From Epiperipatus broadwayi (taxonomy: Eukaryota; Onychophora; Udeonychophora; Euonychophora; Peripatidae), in contig JAQFVV010000030.1 of assembly GCA_028023455.1 (NCBI GenBank), positions 5,166,501 to 5,230,500 on the forward strand: 64,000 nucleotides of DNA. Direction: 5' to 3'. Each line of letters opens with the position of its first letter. Position 1 is the stretch's first letter. The notes below the pieces were generated by a model, which did no database searches, was not told the origin of the DNA, and saw only the letters and a program-made list of their open reading frames with translations. Below, one piece after another: positions 51,561 through 63,775 of this stretch. The position numbers were made by a program, and so were the translations under genes.

Positions 51561-51609
51561 TTTTATTAAATGGATTATAAAATAAAGGTATAATTTATAA
51601 AATATAAAT

Positions 51610-51786
51610 ATGTCAAATTTAAAATGTATTCCTCAGATATTTCCATTAAATTGAATGTTTATGATACCATTAAGGGTATTGGTTTTGTGGATCTATTTAA
51701 TTATACTTTATTATATAATTAGGTATTTTAAATGTGAAATTAAAATTAATATGTTAATAAAAAGTTTTGTTTCTTGAGAATGATAA
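51610..51786 (+). pseudogene. atp8: NUMT: atp8 (intact frame)
   Basis: 58 codons with no lesion, starting MSNLKCIPQMFPLNWMF (the usual PQMFPLNW core is visible). It ends in the ATGATAA overlap with atp6 (51780-51786), as in functional mitochondrial genomes. It is counted as a pseudogene only because it lies in nuclear DNA. Confidence 0.87.
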
Positions 51787-52302
51787 TAAGTTTATTTAGA
51801 ATTTTTGATCCTTCATCAAGAGTTTATATATTAAGACTTAATTGAGTTTCAATGATAGTTGGTATTGTTTTTATTCCTTTATGTTATTGGTTATTTTCTA
51901 CTCGTTGAGTAGTAATTATATGTTCTATGTTTAATTTTTTAAATAAAGGATTTAAAATTATTTTGAGAATGAGAAATGTCAAAGGAATAACACTTACCTT
52001 TATTAGTTTATTTCTTATGATTATGTTAAATAATAGGTTAGAGTTAATGCCCTACGTATTTACTAGAACATCACATCTAATAGTAACTTTAAGATTAGCT
52101 TGCCCTTTATGAATTAGATTTATGATTTTGGGATGAATAAATAAGATAATAATAATATTTGCTCATTTAGTTCCTCTTGGAACTCCTTCAGTTTTAATAT
52201 TATTTATGGTTTGTATTGAAACAATGAGAAATTTTATTCAACCTTTGACTTTATATGTTCGATAAGCAGCTAATATGATTGCTGGACATTTATTATTAAG
52301 GT
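51780..52302 (+). pseudogene. atp6: NUMT: atp6, truncated
   Basis: ATP synthase subunit 6: MMMSLFSIFDPSSSVYMLSL, then NWVSMMVGIVFIPLCYW, LMPYVFTSTSHLMVTLSLAC and the proton-channel region PLTLYVR-stop-AANMIAGHLLLSLGG. One in-frame TAA (52263-52265) replaces a sense codon. The gene breaks off at 52302, where gypsy sequence begins. Confidence 0.9.
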
Positions 52303-53000
52303 TAGGGGGTGGTAGTGACCTGGAGGATTATTACAGTGAACTGTTTGTCTGTTCCACTGAATAAGATAACAGTTGGCTCGGATAAGCTCATGGCATGGAT
52401 TTCACGTGCCTGTATTGATGCTGACTCCATGGCCAAGCTACACTGAACAACCATTTCCATGGTTGAGCATTCTTCCATTAGTAGTTGCATTGTGTTGCGT
52501 CATTGTGAAGTCTGCAGACGAATTGGTCCTGAAGACGCTCTGTAAGTGAAGAACCAAATTCACAATCCTCCGTCAGATGGCAGAAGTCTGCCAAGAATGT
52601 GCATACACTTTCTTCCTCATTGCCAATGATGATGAAATTGGAAATGCTGGTGGTATATGACAGACAGTTGTGGGTTAAAATACTGTTTTAGGATTTTAAT
52701 GATGTCTTGGTATGATTTTTTCTGAGGCAATGCCAGAGATATAAGGGAACGCAAGATTCTTAATGTTTTTAGACCACATGCAGCAAGGAGAGTTGCATGC
52801 CTCCTGTCATCAGAATTTATTAGCTTCACAAAAAAAATCCACTTGTGATGCATGTGTATCCCACAGGTGTGGTGAGTTGATATCGAATGACGCTAGAGAG
52901 CCGATAAGTAGCCATTACGTGATATAATAAGTTGAGGAGAATTCCAAAATTTATCTAAACGTTTCTGTCCTGCATGCGATTTCTGACCTTTTTTTAATGA
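52303..53000 (-). pseudogene. Gypsy-type gag fragment abutting the NUMT
   Basis: A minus-strand gag: WIFFVKLINSDDRRHATLLA and CGLKTLRILRSLI (52.84-52.72 kb), KKSYQDIIKILKQYFNPQLS (about 52.69 kb), then in another frame SVCTFLADFCHLTEDCEFGS and LQDQFVCRLHND (52.60-52.51 kb), and MVVQCSLAMESASIQAREIH (about 52.4 kb). This is the matrix/capsid-like part of a Ty3/gypsy gag of the kind common in arthropods. No LTR is seen; the left border is exactly where atp6 stops. Confidence 0.82.
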
Positions 53001-53329
53001 GAAAGAAATGCGAGTTTATGACATAACAATAATAATTGCATATTTATGTATGCTAGTTGCCTTGTGTCTTTTATATATATTTACAGCGTTGATCATGCTT
53101 GCACTTTCATTCAAATATCCTATCCTCGTTGCCAATTTTGTGTTATGTCTATATCAATTCAATTATGACTATTACTCGGTTGTTTTACACTACAACATTT
53201 TATTAGTACAATACTTAATTATTACAATATGTGGCTGTATGTACTTTTGTTGCAGCGGTTTATATAAGTGAGTCCAACAATGCATTGACGGCATTATTGT
53301 AAGTCTGTGACTGAAAAATGTTCAGCTGC

Positions 53330-55140
53330 AGCTAGCCTTTGTGATGTCTCATAAACCCAATGCATAACCCTCACAGCTTTGACACAAATCATTTTATGAG
53401 TACATTATTTTTTATTAGACATTCATTAAACTAGAGATTTCCTAATAATGAATATTTCTTTAGTGTAATTTTTACTAAACCATTAATGCAAGGTAGGGAC
53501 TGGTTTGTATCTGCTTTTAACACATTGTGGAGGAATGTAATTATAAACATATAACCAAAGATGTGAAAAAGATCTATGATCCCTAAGATTTTGTGCTGAA
53601 ACAGCACTCCTCAGTTGGCCCAGATTTCAATCTCTTACACATATCTTTATATAGATAGCAAATTATTACAGTTTAATTGATAAGTGTCAAATGTGATGTC
53701 TTCAAAACTTTGACACGAATCACTTAATGAAAGTATATTAATACTTTTTATTATTCATTAATTTTTACTAAACCACTCATGCGACGTAGGGATTGGTTTC
53801 TATCCACTTTTAACACCTTGTGGAGGGATGTAATCATAAACATATAACCAAAGATGTGAAAAAGATCTATGATCTCTAAGATTCACATTTTGTGCTGAAA
53901 CATAGTTGACCCAGACCACAATCTCTTACATATATCTTTATCGTTATCCAGTGTATATATAGATAGCTAATTATTACAGTTTAATTGATGAGTCAAATAT
54001 ACTTCTCTCACGACTTTGACTGAAATCACTTAATGAAAATTAAATCATTCATTAGACTAGAGATTTCCCAATAATGAATATTTTTGTAATGTAATTTTCA
54101 TTGCACCACTCACACAAGATAGGGATGGTTTCTATCCATTTTTAACACTTTGTGGAGGAATGTAATCATAAACATACGAACAAAGATGTCAAAAAGATGT
54201 ATGATCTCCAAGATGCACATTTCATGCTGAACCAGCACTCATCAGTTGGACCAGCCCAAAATTCCTACACATGTCTATCATTGTTCAGTATATATATATC
54301 AAATTACTACACTTTAATTGATATATCTCGAACATACTGTCCTCACAATTTTGACACAAATCACTTAATGTGAAAGTATATTAATTTTTTATTAGTCATT
54401 CTTTTGACTAACAATTATCCATTAATGAATAATATTTTGTAGTGTAATTTTCACCACCGCTCACACAAGTCAGGGACTGGTTTCTATCTGCTTGTAACAT
54501 TTTGTGGAGGTATGTAATTGTAAACTTATGACCAAAGACATGAAAATCAAAACACAATGTCTTACACATATTTTATCATTGATCAGTATATATATATATA
54601 AAATTACTACAGTTTAATAGATGTGCTGCCCCCACTATTTTGGCATAAATCACTCCAATAAGGAATATTTCTGTACTGCAATTTTCACTATGCCACTGTC
54701 ACGCAAGGCAGGAACTGGTTTCTATCCATTTTAATACCCTTGTAGAGAGATGCAATCATAAACATATGACCAAAGACATGAAAAAGTTCTATAATTCTCA
54801 AGGTGCACAATTCGGCTGATTCAGGCCACAATATCTTACACATACCTTTATCATTATTCAATATATATATATAGATATCAAATTACTAGTTTAATGATAA
54901 GTGTCAAATGTGTTTTCCTGACACAAACACTTAAAGTATATTAATTTTTATTAGTCATTTATTAGTCTAAATTATCCCAAAATGAATAATATTTCTGTAG
55001 TGTAATTTTCACTATATCACCCATGCAAGGTAGGAACCAGTTTTTATTCGCTTTTCTTTTTCACATGTTTTTGGGCATATGTTTACGATTACATAACTAC
55101 ATGATGTTAAAAGCAAATCCCGACCTTCCACGAGAGTGGT
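53330..55140 (-). repeat. Tandem satellite array with hammerhead ribozyme motifs (retrozyme-like)
   Basis: About 5-6 diverged head-to-tail copies. The marker GACTGGTTTCTATCC and variants occur near 53.50, 53.79, 54.13, 54.48, 54.71 and 55.03 kb, giving periods of about 240-350 bp. Each unit also has ATGTAATCATAAACATA, ACCAAAGATGTGAAAAAGAT and ACACAAATCACTTAATG. The minus strand of the units contains a hammerhead core, best kept near 54.2 kb and decayed elsewhere (for example CTGAGGA near 53.61 kb). Confidence 0.88.
54170..54255 (-). ncRNA. Hammerhead ribozyme, best-preserved array copy
   Basis: On the minus strand: CTGATGA (54245-54239), stem II GTGCT/AGCAT around GGTTC (54238-54224), and GAAA (54223-54220). 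Comparing array copies, the ancestral stem III pairs ATGTGAA with TTCACAT followed by the cleavage C (54185 here). This copy has a mismatch at the fifth pair. Stem I pairs GGTCCAA with the TTTGGTC seen in sister units. Confidence 0.8.
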
Positions 55141-55420
55141 GTAGTGAAAATTACATTATAGACATATTTATTATTGGATATCTAATCTAATAAATGACTT
55201 ATAAAAATTATTAATCTTAATCTTTTTATTTGCTAAAATGAACAATATAATTATTACCACTAATATTCTTGTTCCAGATCTAGTGAAATAACTAATATTT
55301 CCTCTTCAATTGATTTTGAGAATAAGATTGATTAGACCATCAATATACTTGTAGTAACAGTGATAATATTTAGAAGTTTTTTAAAAAAATTCTTCAATTT
55401 CAATCAAGAAAAGGAGTTTG

Positions 55421-56001
55421 AAAACAGGCAAATATGTATTGCCACTCAGTGCAAGCCAGAGTAATCAATGGATGCCAGAAGGCTTGTGCATAAAATTCCC
55501 ATCTAGTGCCTACTCATACAATATCCCCAGACTAGTTTCTGGCTTGTGGCCTTCTTCAGTGAGGAGCCTTGGATCTGGTAGCACTGCATCTAGATCTTAG
55601 GATCTAATGCAACTCTCCAGCAGCCACCTTTTATCTCTACTATACAAAACTATTTTAATCCAAGCTCATTAGCTTATATAGTCTTATAGGACTGAACTCG
55701 GTTTAGTACTTATACATTTTGGTGAATTTGATTCTTTAATAACCATAGCCACCACTATCCTATTAGGTAGCATTGGTTTTAAGCCAATAAACATCACATG
55801 ATCACCATTTCCTATGCTCTTATAACTTATTAAAACAGGTAAAACTCTATATGTATTGCCACCCAGTGCAAGCCAGAGTGATCAATGGATGCCAGATTAT
55901 TGGCTTCAACTGAGTGGCAATACGTATAGAGAGTTTTGCCTGTTTTAATAACAGTTTTAAGCAAGCATAGGAAATGGTGATCATGTGATGTTTATTGGCT
56001 T
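55421..56001 (-). mobile_element. Foldback family copy 10 (581 bp)
   Basis: It begins AAAACAGGCAAA and ends in the complement of the leader (GTGATCATGTGATGTTTATT). A second partial hairpin lies near 55.85-55.95 kb. It is flanked by the exact 12-bp repeat AAAAGGAGTTTG (55409-55420 and 56002-56013). Confidence 0.9.
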
Positions 56002-56013
56002 AAAAGGAGTTTG

Positions 56014-58026
56014 TTAATATCCTTTTTTGTTCTCTATAAAGCAAATTTTTAAAGTGTTTATTTTATTTAAATTTTTATTTTAATTCATTTTAACATATTA
56101 ATATGCAAGGCCTACCTTTAAAAACATAATCTGCAAATCATTCTAATGTTAAGGATGTGTAAAAAGATAACAAATGTCTCAATACCGATTTTCAAAGATA
56201 TGTCTTTGAAAAAAAAATTCTATTGAAACTTTTCACGAATTATGCAACATAAAAAATTGGGGAAATATTGGTAAAATCTTACAAATGTAAATGTAGCTTT
56301 AAAAAGAAAATGAATTTAAAAGCGGGTAAAAATCCATTAATTACTAGGAATGAAAATAATATCAATCACAATGAATATCAGTTATGAATTTTTAGATTGC
56401 ATTTATTTCAAAACTAAATATAATGATAAATATCACTAATTAAAGTAATTCTTCCAGAATTAAGGAAATTAAGACAAATGCAAGTTTTTCTATATATGAG
56501 ACATTTAAAATCACAAAAAATTAATAAACATTTAGTCAAAATTTAGAGAACCAAAGCAAATAATTTCATATTGATAACTGAGAAATATTGAAAGTTAAAA
56601 AAATTGCCTTGAATATATTTAAACTAAATCTGTACTGAAGATTTTTACTTACATGCAGACTTCGGAAATAATATTTTACTCCACTGATGTTCAAATAGAT
56701 GATTACTTTCCATTGGTTTGGCTTACATTTTACCTTTTGATTTGAAATAAAACAACAAATTGGTGCTTAATATTCTAATTCTTAATCTCATTATGAGTGA
56801 TTATTTAAGCATTTTCTATTAATATATTTGACCATAAGATGCAAAATGTTATATAAAATAGCAAAAATCTGGATTGTAAATTACGATACTATAGGGATCA
56901 CAGGACTAATTTCAGGGACATCTTCAAATGAGCCAAGCCCTCATCATCACTAACTACAAATCAATAGGCTTGAAGATGATTTACATTAAGTGGATTTCAC
57001 TTTGCTTATTTAACAGATAAGACAATTATTAAATGTGATGGGTTTTTTTGGGAGATAGAAACTTTAGGTATATATTTTATTACATCATTTATAAAACATT
57101 TGTAGAGTTAGAAAAATATAATGAATGTTCTGATTTTGAGATTCATTTCTAATATATTTGTATAATTAATTTGTGAAAATAATTTGGGTTAAATGTTAAA
57201 AGAAATTGAAAATTAATAATTAAAATATTTTATAAGTATTTATGTATTATATATGAAATCATTTTGACCTGTAGATTTATTGAGTTAATTATTACAAATT
57301 GAAATATTTTTATAACATGTACAGTGCATGCATCGCTATACACATGTATATAAATCCAGCCACTTTATTTATGAAAAGAGAGTAATATTTATTGACTCAT
57401 TAATGATTTGAATATTTTGTAATATCATACATGCATCTCTGTATATTTATATACATATAATAAATTAATAATGTTCAAGACTAAATGGGTTTGTAAGTAG
57501 TCATTAAAAACCTGTCAACACTCATACAATCTCACTATCAATAACAATCAACAATATCAAACTGTTATCAGTGTAGCCTTTTTTTAGCAATAATAATGCC
57601 TTTATTGGTAAAAGGAGATTGCCTTGATAACAGTTTTAAATTGTTGATTACTTTGAAAGTGCTTAGCATAGATAAACATATAACTTTTTACAAAATTAAA
57701 GTTTTCTAACAAGCATATTAGCACAGAATTATTGGTATGATAGTGATATTGTATAAGTGTTGACTGGTTTTTAATGATTATATACACATATATGTGTGTA
57801 TTATGTATTTTATTTATATGTCTAAACATTTTATTGGTCTGTTTTTCAATCTATTGAAATATTTTGATATTTGTAAATGTTTCAGAATCAGAATGATGTA
57901 TTGTTGAATATTTATGAGACTTTTCATGTTATTTTTATTATTTTTGTAATTCTAATTGATGAATAAATTTATTAATAATTATTATTTGAAGTTGTTCCAG
58001 TGAAATTATTTAATATTAAAAATATG
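56014..58026. other. No gene recognised
   Basis: 2 kb of AT-rich DNA without supported coding, RNA or transposon signals. Confidence 0.4.
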
Positions 58027-58145
58027 CGTGTAAAAATGCGATAGTAGGGACCTCTACAGGTCTTAACCACAAGCTTATACTTTGGAAGAGGGCGTAAGCT
58101 TGTGGTTAAGACCTGTAGAGGTCCCTACTATCGCATTTTTACACG
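58027..58145. repeat. Hairpin with 51-bp perfect arms
   Basis: The arms 58027-58077 and 58095-58145 are exact inverted copies (51 of 51), separated by a 17-base loop. They are markedly richer in G+C (TAGTAGGGACCTCTACAGG) than the surroundings. Pairing continues weakly outside the arms. It could be a very young palindromic MITE or a source of long double-stranded RNA; no target duplication was identified. Confidence 0.85.
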
Positions 58146-58725
58146 TATATTCTTGAGGTTACAGCCTTAGTAAATATTACTTACGTAATCAATGTGCGTT
58201 TAAATAAATTTATAATTAATATTAAAATGCATTATATATTTTCTTTTGGTCATAGTCACCAAAGTCATTGCAATCTCAAAGCTAGCCCTGGATTAATGGC
58301 ATAAATGTATGTAGACATCTATATAATTCTCTTTAGACCTATTTAGATGGCATTAAGGTAATGAAAGTCACTTTTAACGTTCACCCATATTATTTTTAGT
58401 TTATGATGATAACTTACTTATTTTTGGCCAATATATTCATGATATATGATAGTCCAGAGCAGTGAAGATCAGCATTGATATAATAATCCTATCATATTTT
58501 ATATACCATTACTTTTGTAGTTATTTTGGCACTTAGGTATGAACACACAGCAAGAAATATTGATGATAGTTCTTTTATAATTCGGCTCCCCAAGTTTGGC
58601 ATTGACTTGATAATGGTTAGTTGTATTTTTCTAAAAACTTTATTAGTAGTACCACACAGGTTAGCATTTTAATGATTACCTGAGAATCTATAAATATGGC
58701 TAACATTCATCGCCAGAAGACTTCA
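58146..58725. other. No gene recognised
   Basis: AT-rich spacer. Confidence 0.4.
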
Positions 58726-58739
58726 TTAAATGTTAATTA

Positions 58740-58791
58740 AACCACTAAACATCACATGATCACCACAACTGTATGGAGAGTTTTGCTTGTT
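58740..58791 (+). mobile_element. Foldback family copy 11 (52 bp, smallest)
   Basis: Only AACCACTAAACATCACATG..., CACAACTGTATGG and AGAGTTTTGCTTGT remain. It is flanked by the exact 14-bp repeat TTAAATGTTAATTA (58726-58739 and 58792-58805). Confidence 0.9.
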
Positions 58792-58805
58792 TTAAATGTT
58801 AATTA

Positions 58806-60052
58806 CTGATATCTATATAGGGATTTAAAATTTAATTCTGTCTACTTTTGTCATTAATTTTTGATCCGACTACATCAGTCTAACATTAAAAGTCCAAAAT
58901 AAACAAATAACAATTAATTACAATGTATTTCAGTAGCATTTGTTACATAACAATTCCTACTTAAGCATGCACATTTTTATGTCATGGAGATATATTATTC
59001 AAATAATACTGTTTTTTATTATGTATTTTATGCACTTGAAACAATTATCCATTAATATCAAAACTGCAGGTCAGCTTTTCTTACAATTCATTCAGTACAT
59101 ATACTTCACAAACAGCATTCATTCATCATATGAGCTAAATGCTTGGAAAAATTGGATTTCCACACCAATATTGATAGTTCAATATGTATGTATCGTAACT
59201 ACAATTTATTTACATTCAATTTACTTTTCTATTGAATATAACTCTTTGATACAAAACTAACACAAATTTCACAAACATGGGAACATTTCTATCAACACTA
59301 CAACATCTTATGGGATAGTGATTATTTTGCAGTTTTGAAATAGAATGTATTTAATGGGTTTTTGCTCTCACCTCTACTTTGTATTTCTCTACATTGCTTA
59401 TTGTTATAACTTGTCTACTTTAATTTAACACAAGTCTGATTTCTCTCCAAGGTGAGGTCCAATTTTACAAATATCTCGCACGTATAGCAGAGATCAATTT
59501 TCATCACACTGTTTTATCTTACTATTTTTGTACAAGATGGGGATATTTTCTGTGCATATTGTGAAATTATGAACATTGTACCACAAGAAATATATCTAAT
59601 AATTAGTGGTTGCACTGTGAAAATATACATAACCAAACAGGTATCAAATTTATGTGGCAACTAATTCCTACAAAAGCTCCAGACAGCCCTCTCTTATTAT
59701 ACAAGTATTTGACCAACAACATTCTCATTAGATAAATTAGAGATTTGGAACATGTATATTTTTGCATTCTATTGAACCTTTGATACATATGTTTTCTAAA
59801 TATTTCTATTTACATTTAAAGCTTGCATTCAAAACTTATCTTTCTATAGAGTTGACCCTTCACAAACCCTGACCCAATTTTTTCATAAGATGGGGACATT
59901 TCTCTTTATATTTTAAAACTTTATGAGATAATAATTCTTAAACGATTTTGGAGAAGAACATATTTAACCAATCTCACAATAATGAATTTATATATAAAAA
60001 AGTTAACCCTTTAAAGTAACATCAAAAGAAATTGTACACTAGTCATTTCCAC
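58806..60052. other. No gene; weak tandem similarity
   Basis: Segments near 59.27, 59.54 and 59.88 kb share GATGGGGA.ATTT.T-type blocks, and CTATTGAA...CTTTGATAC recurs near 59.24 and 59.77 kb. This suggests a strongly diverged local duplication. No coding potential is supported. Confidence 0.35.
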
Positions 60053-60066
60053 TTCTGTCTATATTA

Positions 60067-60373
60067 AACCACTAAACATCACTTGATCACTATCTCTTAC
60101 ACTAGCACATAATTGTTATTAAACAGACAAAACTCTCCATACAGTAGTGCTACCCTGTGCCAACCAGAGTAATCAATGGATGCTTGTGCATAAAATCCTA
60201 AGATCTAGGTGCAGTGCTCTCAGACCCAAGACTCCTCACTGACAAAGGCCACAAGCCAGAAACTAGTCTGGGGATATTGGATGAGTAGGCACTAGATAGG
60301 GATTTTATGCACAAGCCTTCTGGCATCCATTGATTACTCTGGTTGGCACTACTGTATGGAGAGTTTTGTCTGT
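60067..60373 (+). mobile_element. Foldback family copy 12
   Basis: Leader (AACCACTAAACATCACTTG), left arm, shortened middle and right arm ending GGAGAGTTTTGTCTG. The flanks TTCTGTCTATATTA (60053-60066) and TTCTGTCCATATTA (60374-60387) form a 14-bp duplication with one mismatch. Confidence 0.88.
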
Positions 60374-60811
60374 TTCTGTCCATATTATTACAACAATTAC
60401 CAAAACATGAATTCAGAAACAATTAGATATTCCAAGTCTAGTTTTCCTTATAAATGATTCACAAATATATCTATAGTGAAAAAGAATGGTATGGAACTTT
60501 TATATTGGTGAAAAATTGTGATATAAATTTAATAGTTGTTTAATTATTAATATTCCTTTTAATGCAATAGTCACAGTTTCACAAGTTATTTTAACATGAA
60601 TAGAAATCATAATGAGTAGTGTGCTGAAAATTGATTTTTGATTAAATACATATCCATTTACAGTACTACCATTAATTACTTATATATTCCTTGGAGTGCA
60701 ATATTTGCTATTACACAAGATGATATAAATAAATGACATAGTCATCTTGGAGGGAGTTTGAAGCAGAAGTGAGCTAGCAAAATTATAAAAAAAATCAGAT
60801 TAGTTAAATAT

Positions 60812-61005
60812 TATTAAACCACTAAACATCACATGATCACTATTTCTTATGCTAGCACATTACTGTTCTTAAAACAGGAAAAACTCTCCATAATGAGTCT
60901 GGGGATATTGGATGAGTAAGCACTAGATGGGGATTTTATGCACAATTCTTTTGGCATCCATTGATTATGAGTGGCACTACTGTATGGAGAGTTTTGCCTG
61001 TTTTA
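60812..61005 (+). mobile_element. Foldback family copy 13
   Basis: Leader TATTAAACCACTAAACATC and a shortened interior ending GGAGAGTTTTGCCTGTTTTA. It is flanked by the exact 15-bp repeat AGATTAGTTAAATAT (60797-60811 and 61006-61020). Confidence 0.9.
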
Positions 61006-61020
61006 AGATTAGTTAAATAT

Positions 61021-62745
61021 GTTTTAATTCAAAATTACTAAAGAATTACATACTTTTATTAGTATTGGGATGGCCTATTGTGAATGATTATTGATTCAAT
61101 TATTCCATATTTTAAAATATGTAGATTCAAAAGAATAAAAAAATCTTTTTTTCTTAAATATTTGTGGTTTCTAAGAAAATCTTAATAATGCAATTTCCTT
61201 AGCTAAATATTAGCTCAATTCAAAATAAAATACTAAACCTGTAATTGTATTAAATAATATAACTGTATCAATATATGTATATACACTATCCCCCCAAAAA
61301 GTCTAAAAAAAAAACAAAACTTAACATGATTGTGCTTATTATATTTTTCAGCTTATTTGCATAGTAAAACATTTTCTCAATTTATTACCAAAAGCTTAAG
61401 AACATTGTATCATGAATAAGGACACAATCTGTTGATAATAATATTGGGTATTTATGTATTAGTCCGACAGCGAGATTTCACATACATATTAGTCCGAAGA
61501 TAGACGATAAGAGAAAATATTTTGTAAATGGAGAAAATTATGCATTTATATTATAACACTAGAATAAACTAATGTGTAAATAAAGACCAAATTAAACATA
61601 TAATCTTCAAAAAATGAAAACAATTTTTTTAAATGAATATTAAATAATAGACCAACATTTTGTCTAACAATGTTCTGATCAGGATAGTATCTAATATTCA
61701 CCCCAAAAATTGTTTTCATTTTTAGAAAATTGTAAACGGGTTTAATTTGATCTTTATTTACATATCTGTTTGTGCCAGTGTTTTTCATTACAATTGTACA
61801 AATACATAAGTACGTAAGATTGCTATTAAGTTTCTTTTGGAGAAAAGAAATCATAAAAGAAAAAATATATTTTCCAGAGCATATTTGAGATGAAAGTTGG
61901 AATTTCACTATTCATTTCATTTAAAAAAAATAAAGACACTGTACAGTATTTTTTTTTCAGTGAATAAATACACTAAATATTTGTTACATTTTCATTTACC
62001 ATTGTCAAACTTCCCTCCACTCACAACTTTGATGCCATCCATTTCAGATAAATACAATAATGATTATTACTAATCAGTATCGAAGGTAGAGATTATCTTT
62101 AGCACAGATATAAACTTTAAATCTCAGTTAAAGATTAATATATCTGATTTTTTTAAATTAAATGTGCTCTCTCAAGTTATTACCAATAACCATATTATTT
62201 TTTTAGAATTTTTCTTTATACTATAATCTTAATTTATTTATATCTACTATAGTTATAAAAACCATCTGTTATATATATATTGTACCTATAAAATGTCTAT
62301 GATCCCTTTTAATTAAAGTATAAATTATAAAAAAAAGTTATTCATCTAAAATAACTCATTACTTTATCCAGTAGTTGATAACTACCATCAACACATATAT
62401 GCAAGGTCACATACATAGATCCTGACATGAATTTTGCAAATAAATAAAAATTGACAATTTTATATATAAATGTGTAAAATGAGCAATGATTTAAAATAAT
62501 ATTTAAAACAATAAATTGCTTGATAAAAATCTTGTAAAGAAAATTGCAAGATAATGGATATCCATAGCAACGGATAATCTGGTATTATTATTGAGAAACA
62601 ACAGAAGAGAAATAAAAGTTGGCGAATGAATATTAAAACAAATTAAAAGAATATAACTTTTGAGTCCCATTTTAAATTTATATGTGCTCATCATAAAGAA
62701 AACAGATTTTAGCAATCTTCATTTTATTATAGTTAGAAACAATGT
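61021..62745. other. No gene recognised
   Basis: AT-rich DNA. A 120-codon minus frame (61546-61908) has no recognisable domain and normal chance-like composition. ACACTATCCCCCCAAAAAGT near 61.28 kb could be the end of a Tc1/mariner-type element, but no partner end was found. Confidence 0.35.
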
Positions 62746-62749
62746 ATAT

Positions 62750-62930
62750 ATTGTACCGGTCAAAACATGTTTATTCATCTAACATGAGCTGGAACTCACA
62801 AAATGTACTTCAAACCCAGTCAAGCCCGAGATTTAGGTCAAGGACCAGCCTGGATTCGAACCCACTCTCTAAGCCCCAGATCTAACACCTAATGAATAAC
62901 ATAATAGTGAGGGCACATGAGAATTAATTT
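62750..62930 (-). repeat. tRNA-derived SINE-like sequence
   Basis: The minus strand contains a perfect RNA polymerase III B box, GGTTCGAATCC, near 62.85 kb, preceded by GGTGTTAGATCTGGGGCTTA as a possible A-box region. A G+C-richer body follows (AAATCTCGGGCTTGACTGGG), then ACATGTTTTGACCGGTAC. The block stands out from the AT-rich flanks. The 5' end and target duplication are not resolved. Confidence 0.6.
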
Positions 62931-63775
62931 TAAATCCGGCTGACTAGCAAAGCTGAGCAAAACAATGAGACATCTATTAGCTATGACTAAACTAAAATAT
63001 ATATCAGCATGGCTGTAATATGTGGAAGTGGAGAAAAAGGAATTTGAACTACTCAAATAAGTTAGACAATAAAATATATAGTTTAATATAATGACAAATT
63101 ATTTACATACATTATGACTTAATTGTATACATTAGTGTGTGTGTGAATGAGCAAGCGGTAGATGATTACATAGTGTCATTCACACTATTATTTCTCATAT
63201 GCTCTTTATTAGCTAAATAATATATTATAAATAAACACACATCTTTGGTGGGTCCAATATTAAGATGCCAATCGAATATTAGAAAGAATTACATAATATT
63301 GCCATTAACACTTTGAATTACGGTTCAGAAACGTGGTGACTAACATATATTTTTCTTGGGAGCGTTCCAAAATTCATTATAGATATAATACAAACTATTT
63401 TCATGCCATTACGGTCGTGAAAATAAACAAAATACATTTGAAAGATTATATTTGAATCTATGACAACAATATTTAATGAAAAATTATTTTAACAATAGTA
63501 AGACGAACGCTTTATTTTCCCCCAAGGCATATAGATACTCTTAAAAAATTTACAGAAATAAGTTCGTGGTGGGATTGTTAAGACTGAAATAAATTTAATT
63601 AATAAAAATAGAAGTAGTTGGCATTTATATATATTTTAAGCAGAGCGCAATTTTAATATTAGAGCATTAAGACTGGGTCATGAAGCAAAAGAAATAATAA
63701 ATACGAAGAAGTTTGCAGAGCTGACATAATAGCCTAAAAATAACTAAGAGGAAAAGGTTGTGCTTCTGGACGAGA

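Noticed and set aside
53008-53271. Hydrophobic 87-codon frame
   Set aside because: Looks like a membrane protein only because AT-rich DNA yields hydrophobic codons; no family match and no context.
60198-60422. Conserved-looking peptide also seen near 2.7, 38.9, 55.4 and 60.2 kb
   Set aside because: The shared peptide is a by-product of the foldback repeat arms, broken differently in each copy.
61546-61908. 120-codon minus-strand open frame
   Set aside because: No signal peptide, domain or codon pattern; such frames are expected by chance in very AT-rich DNA.
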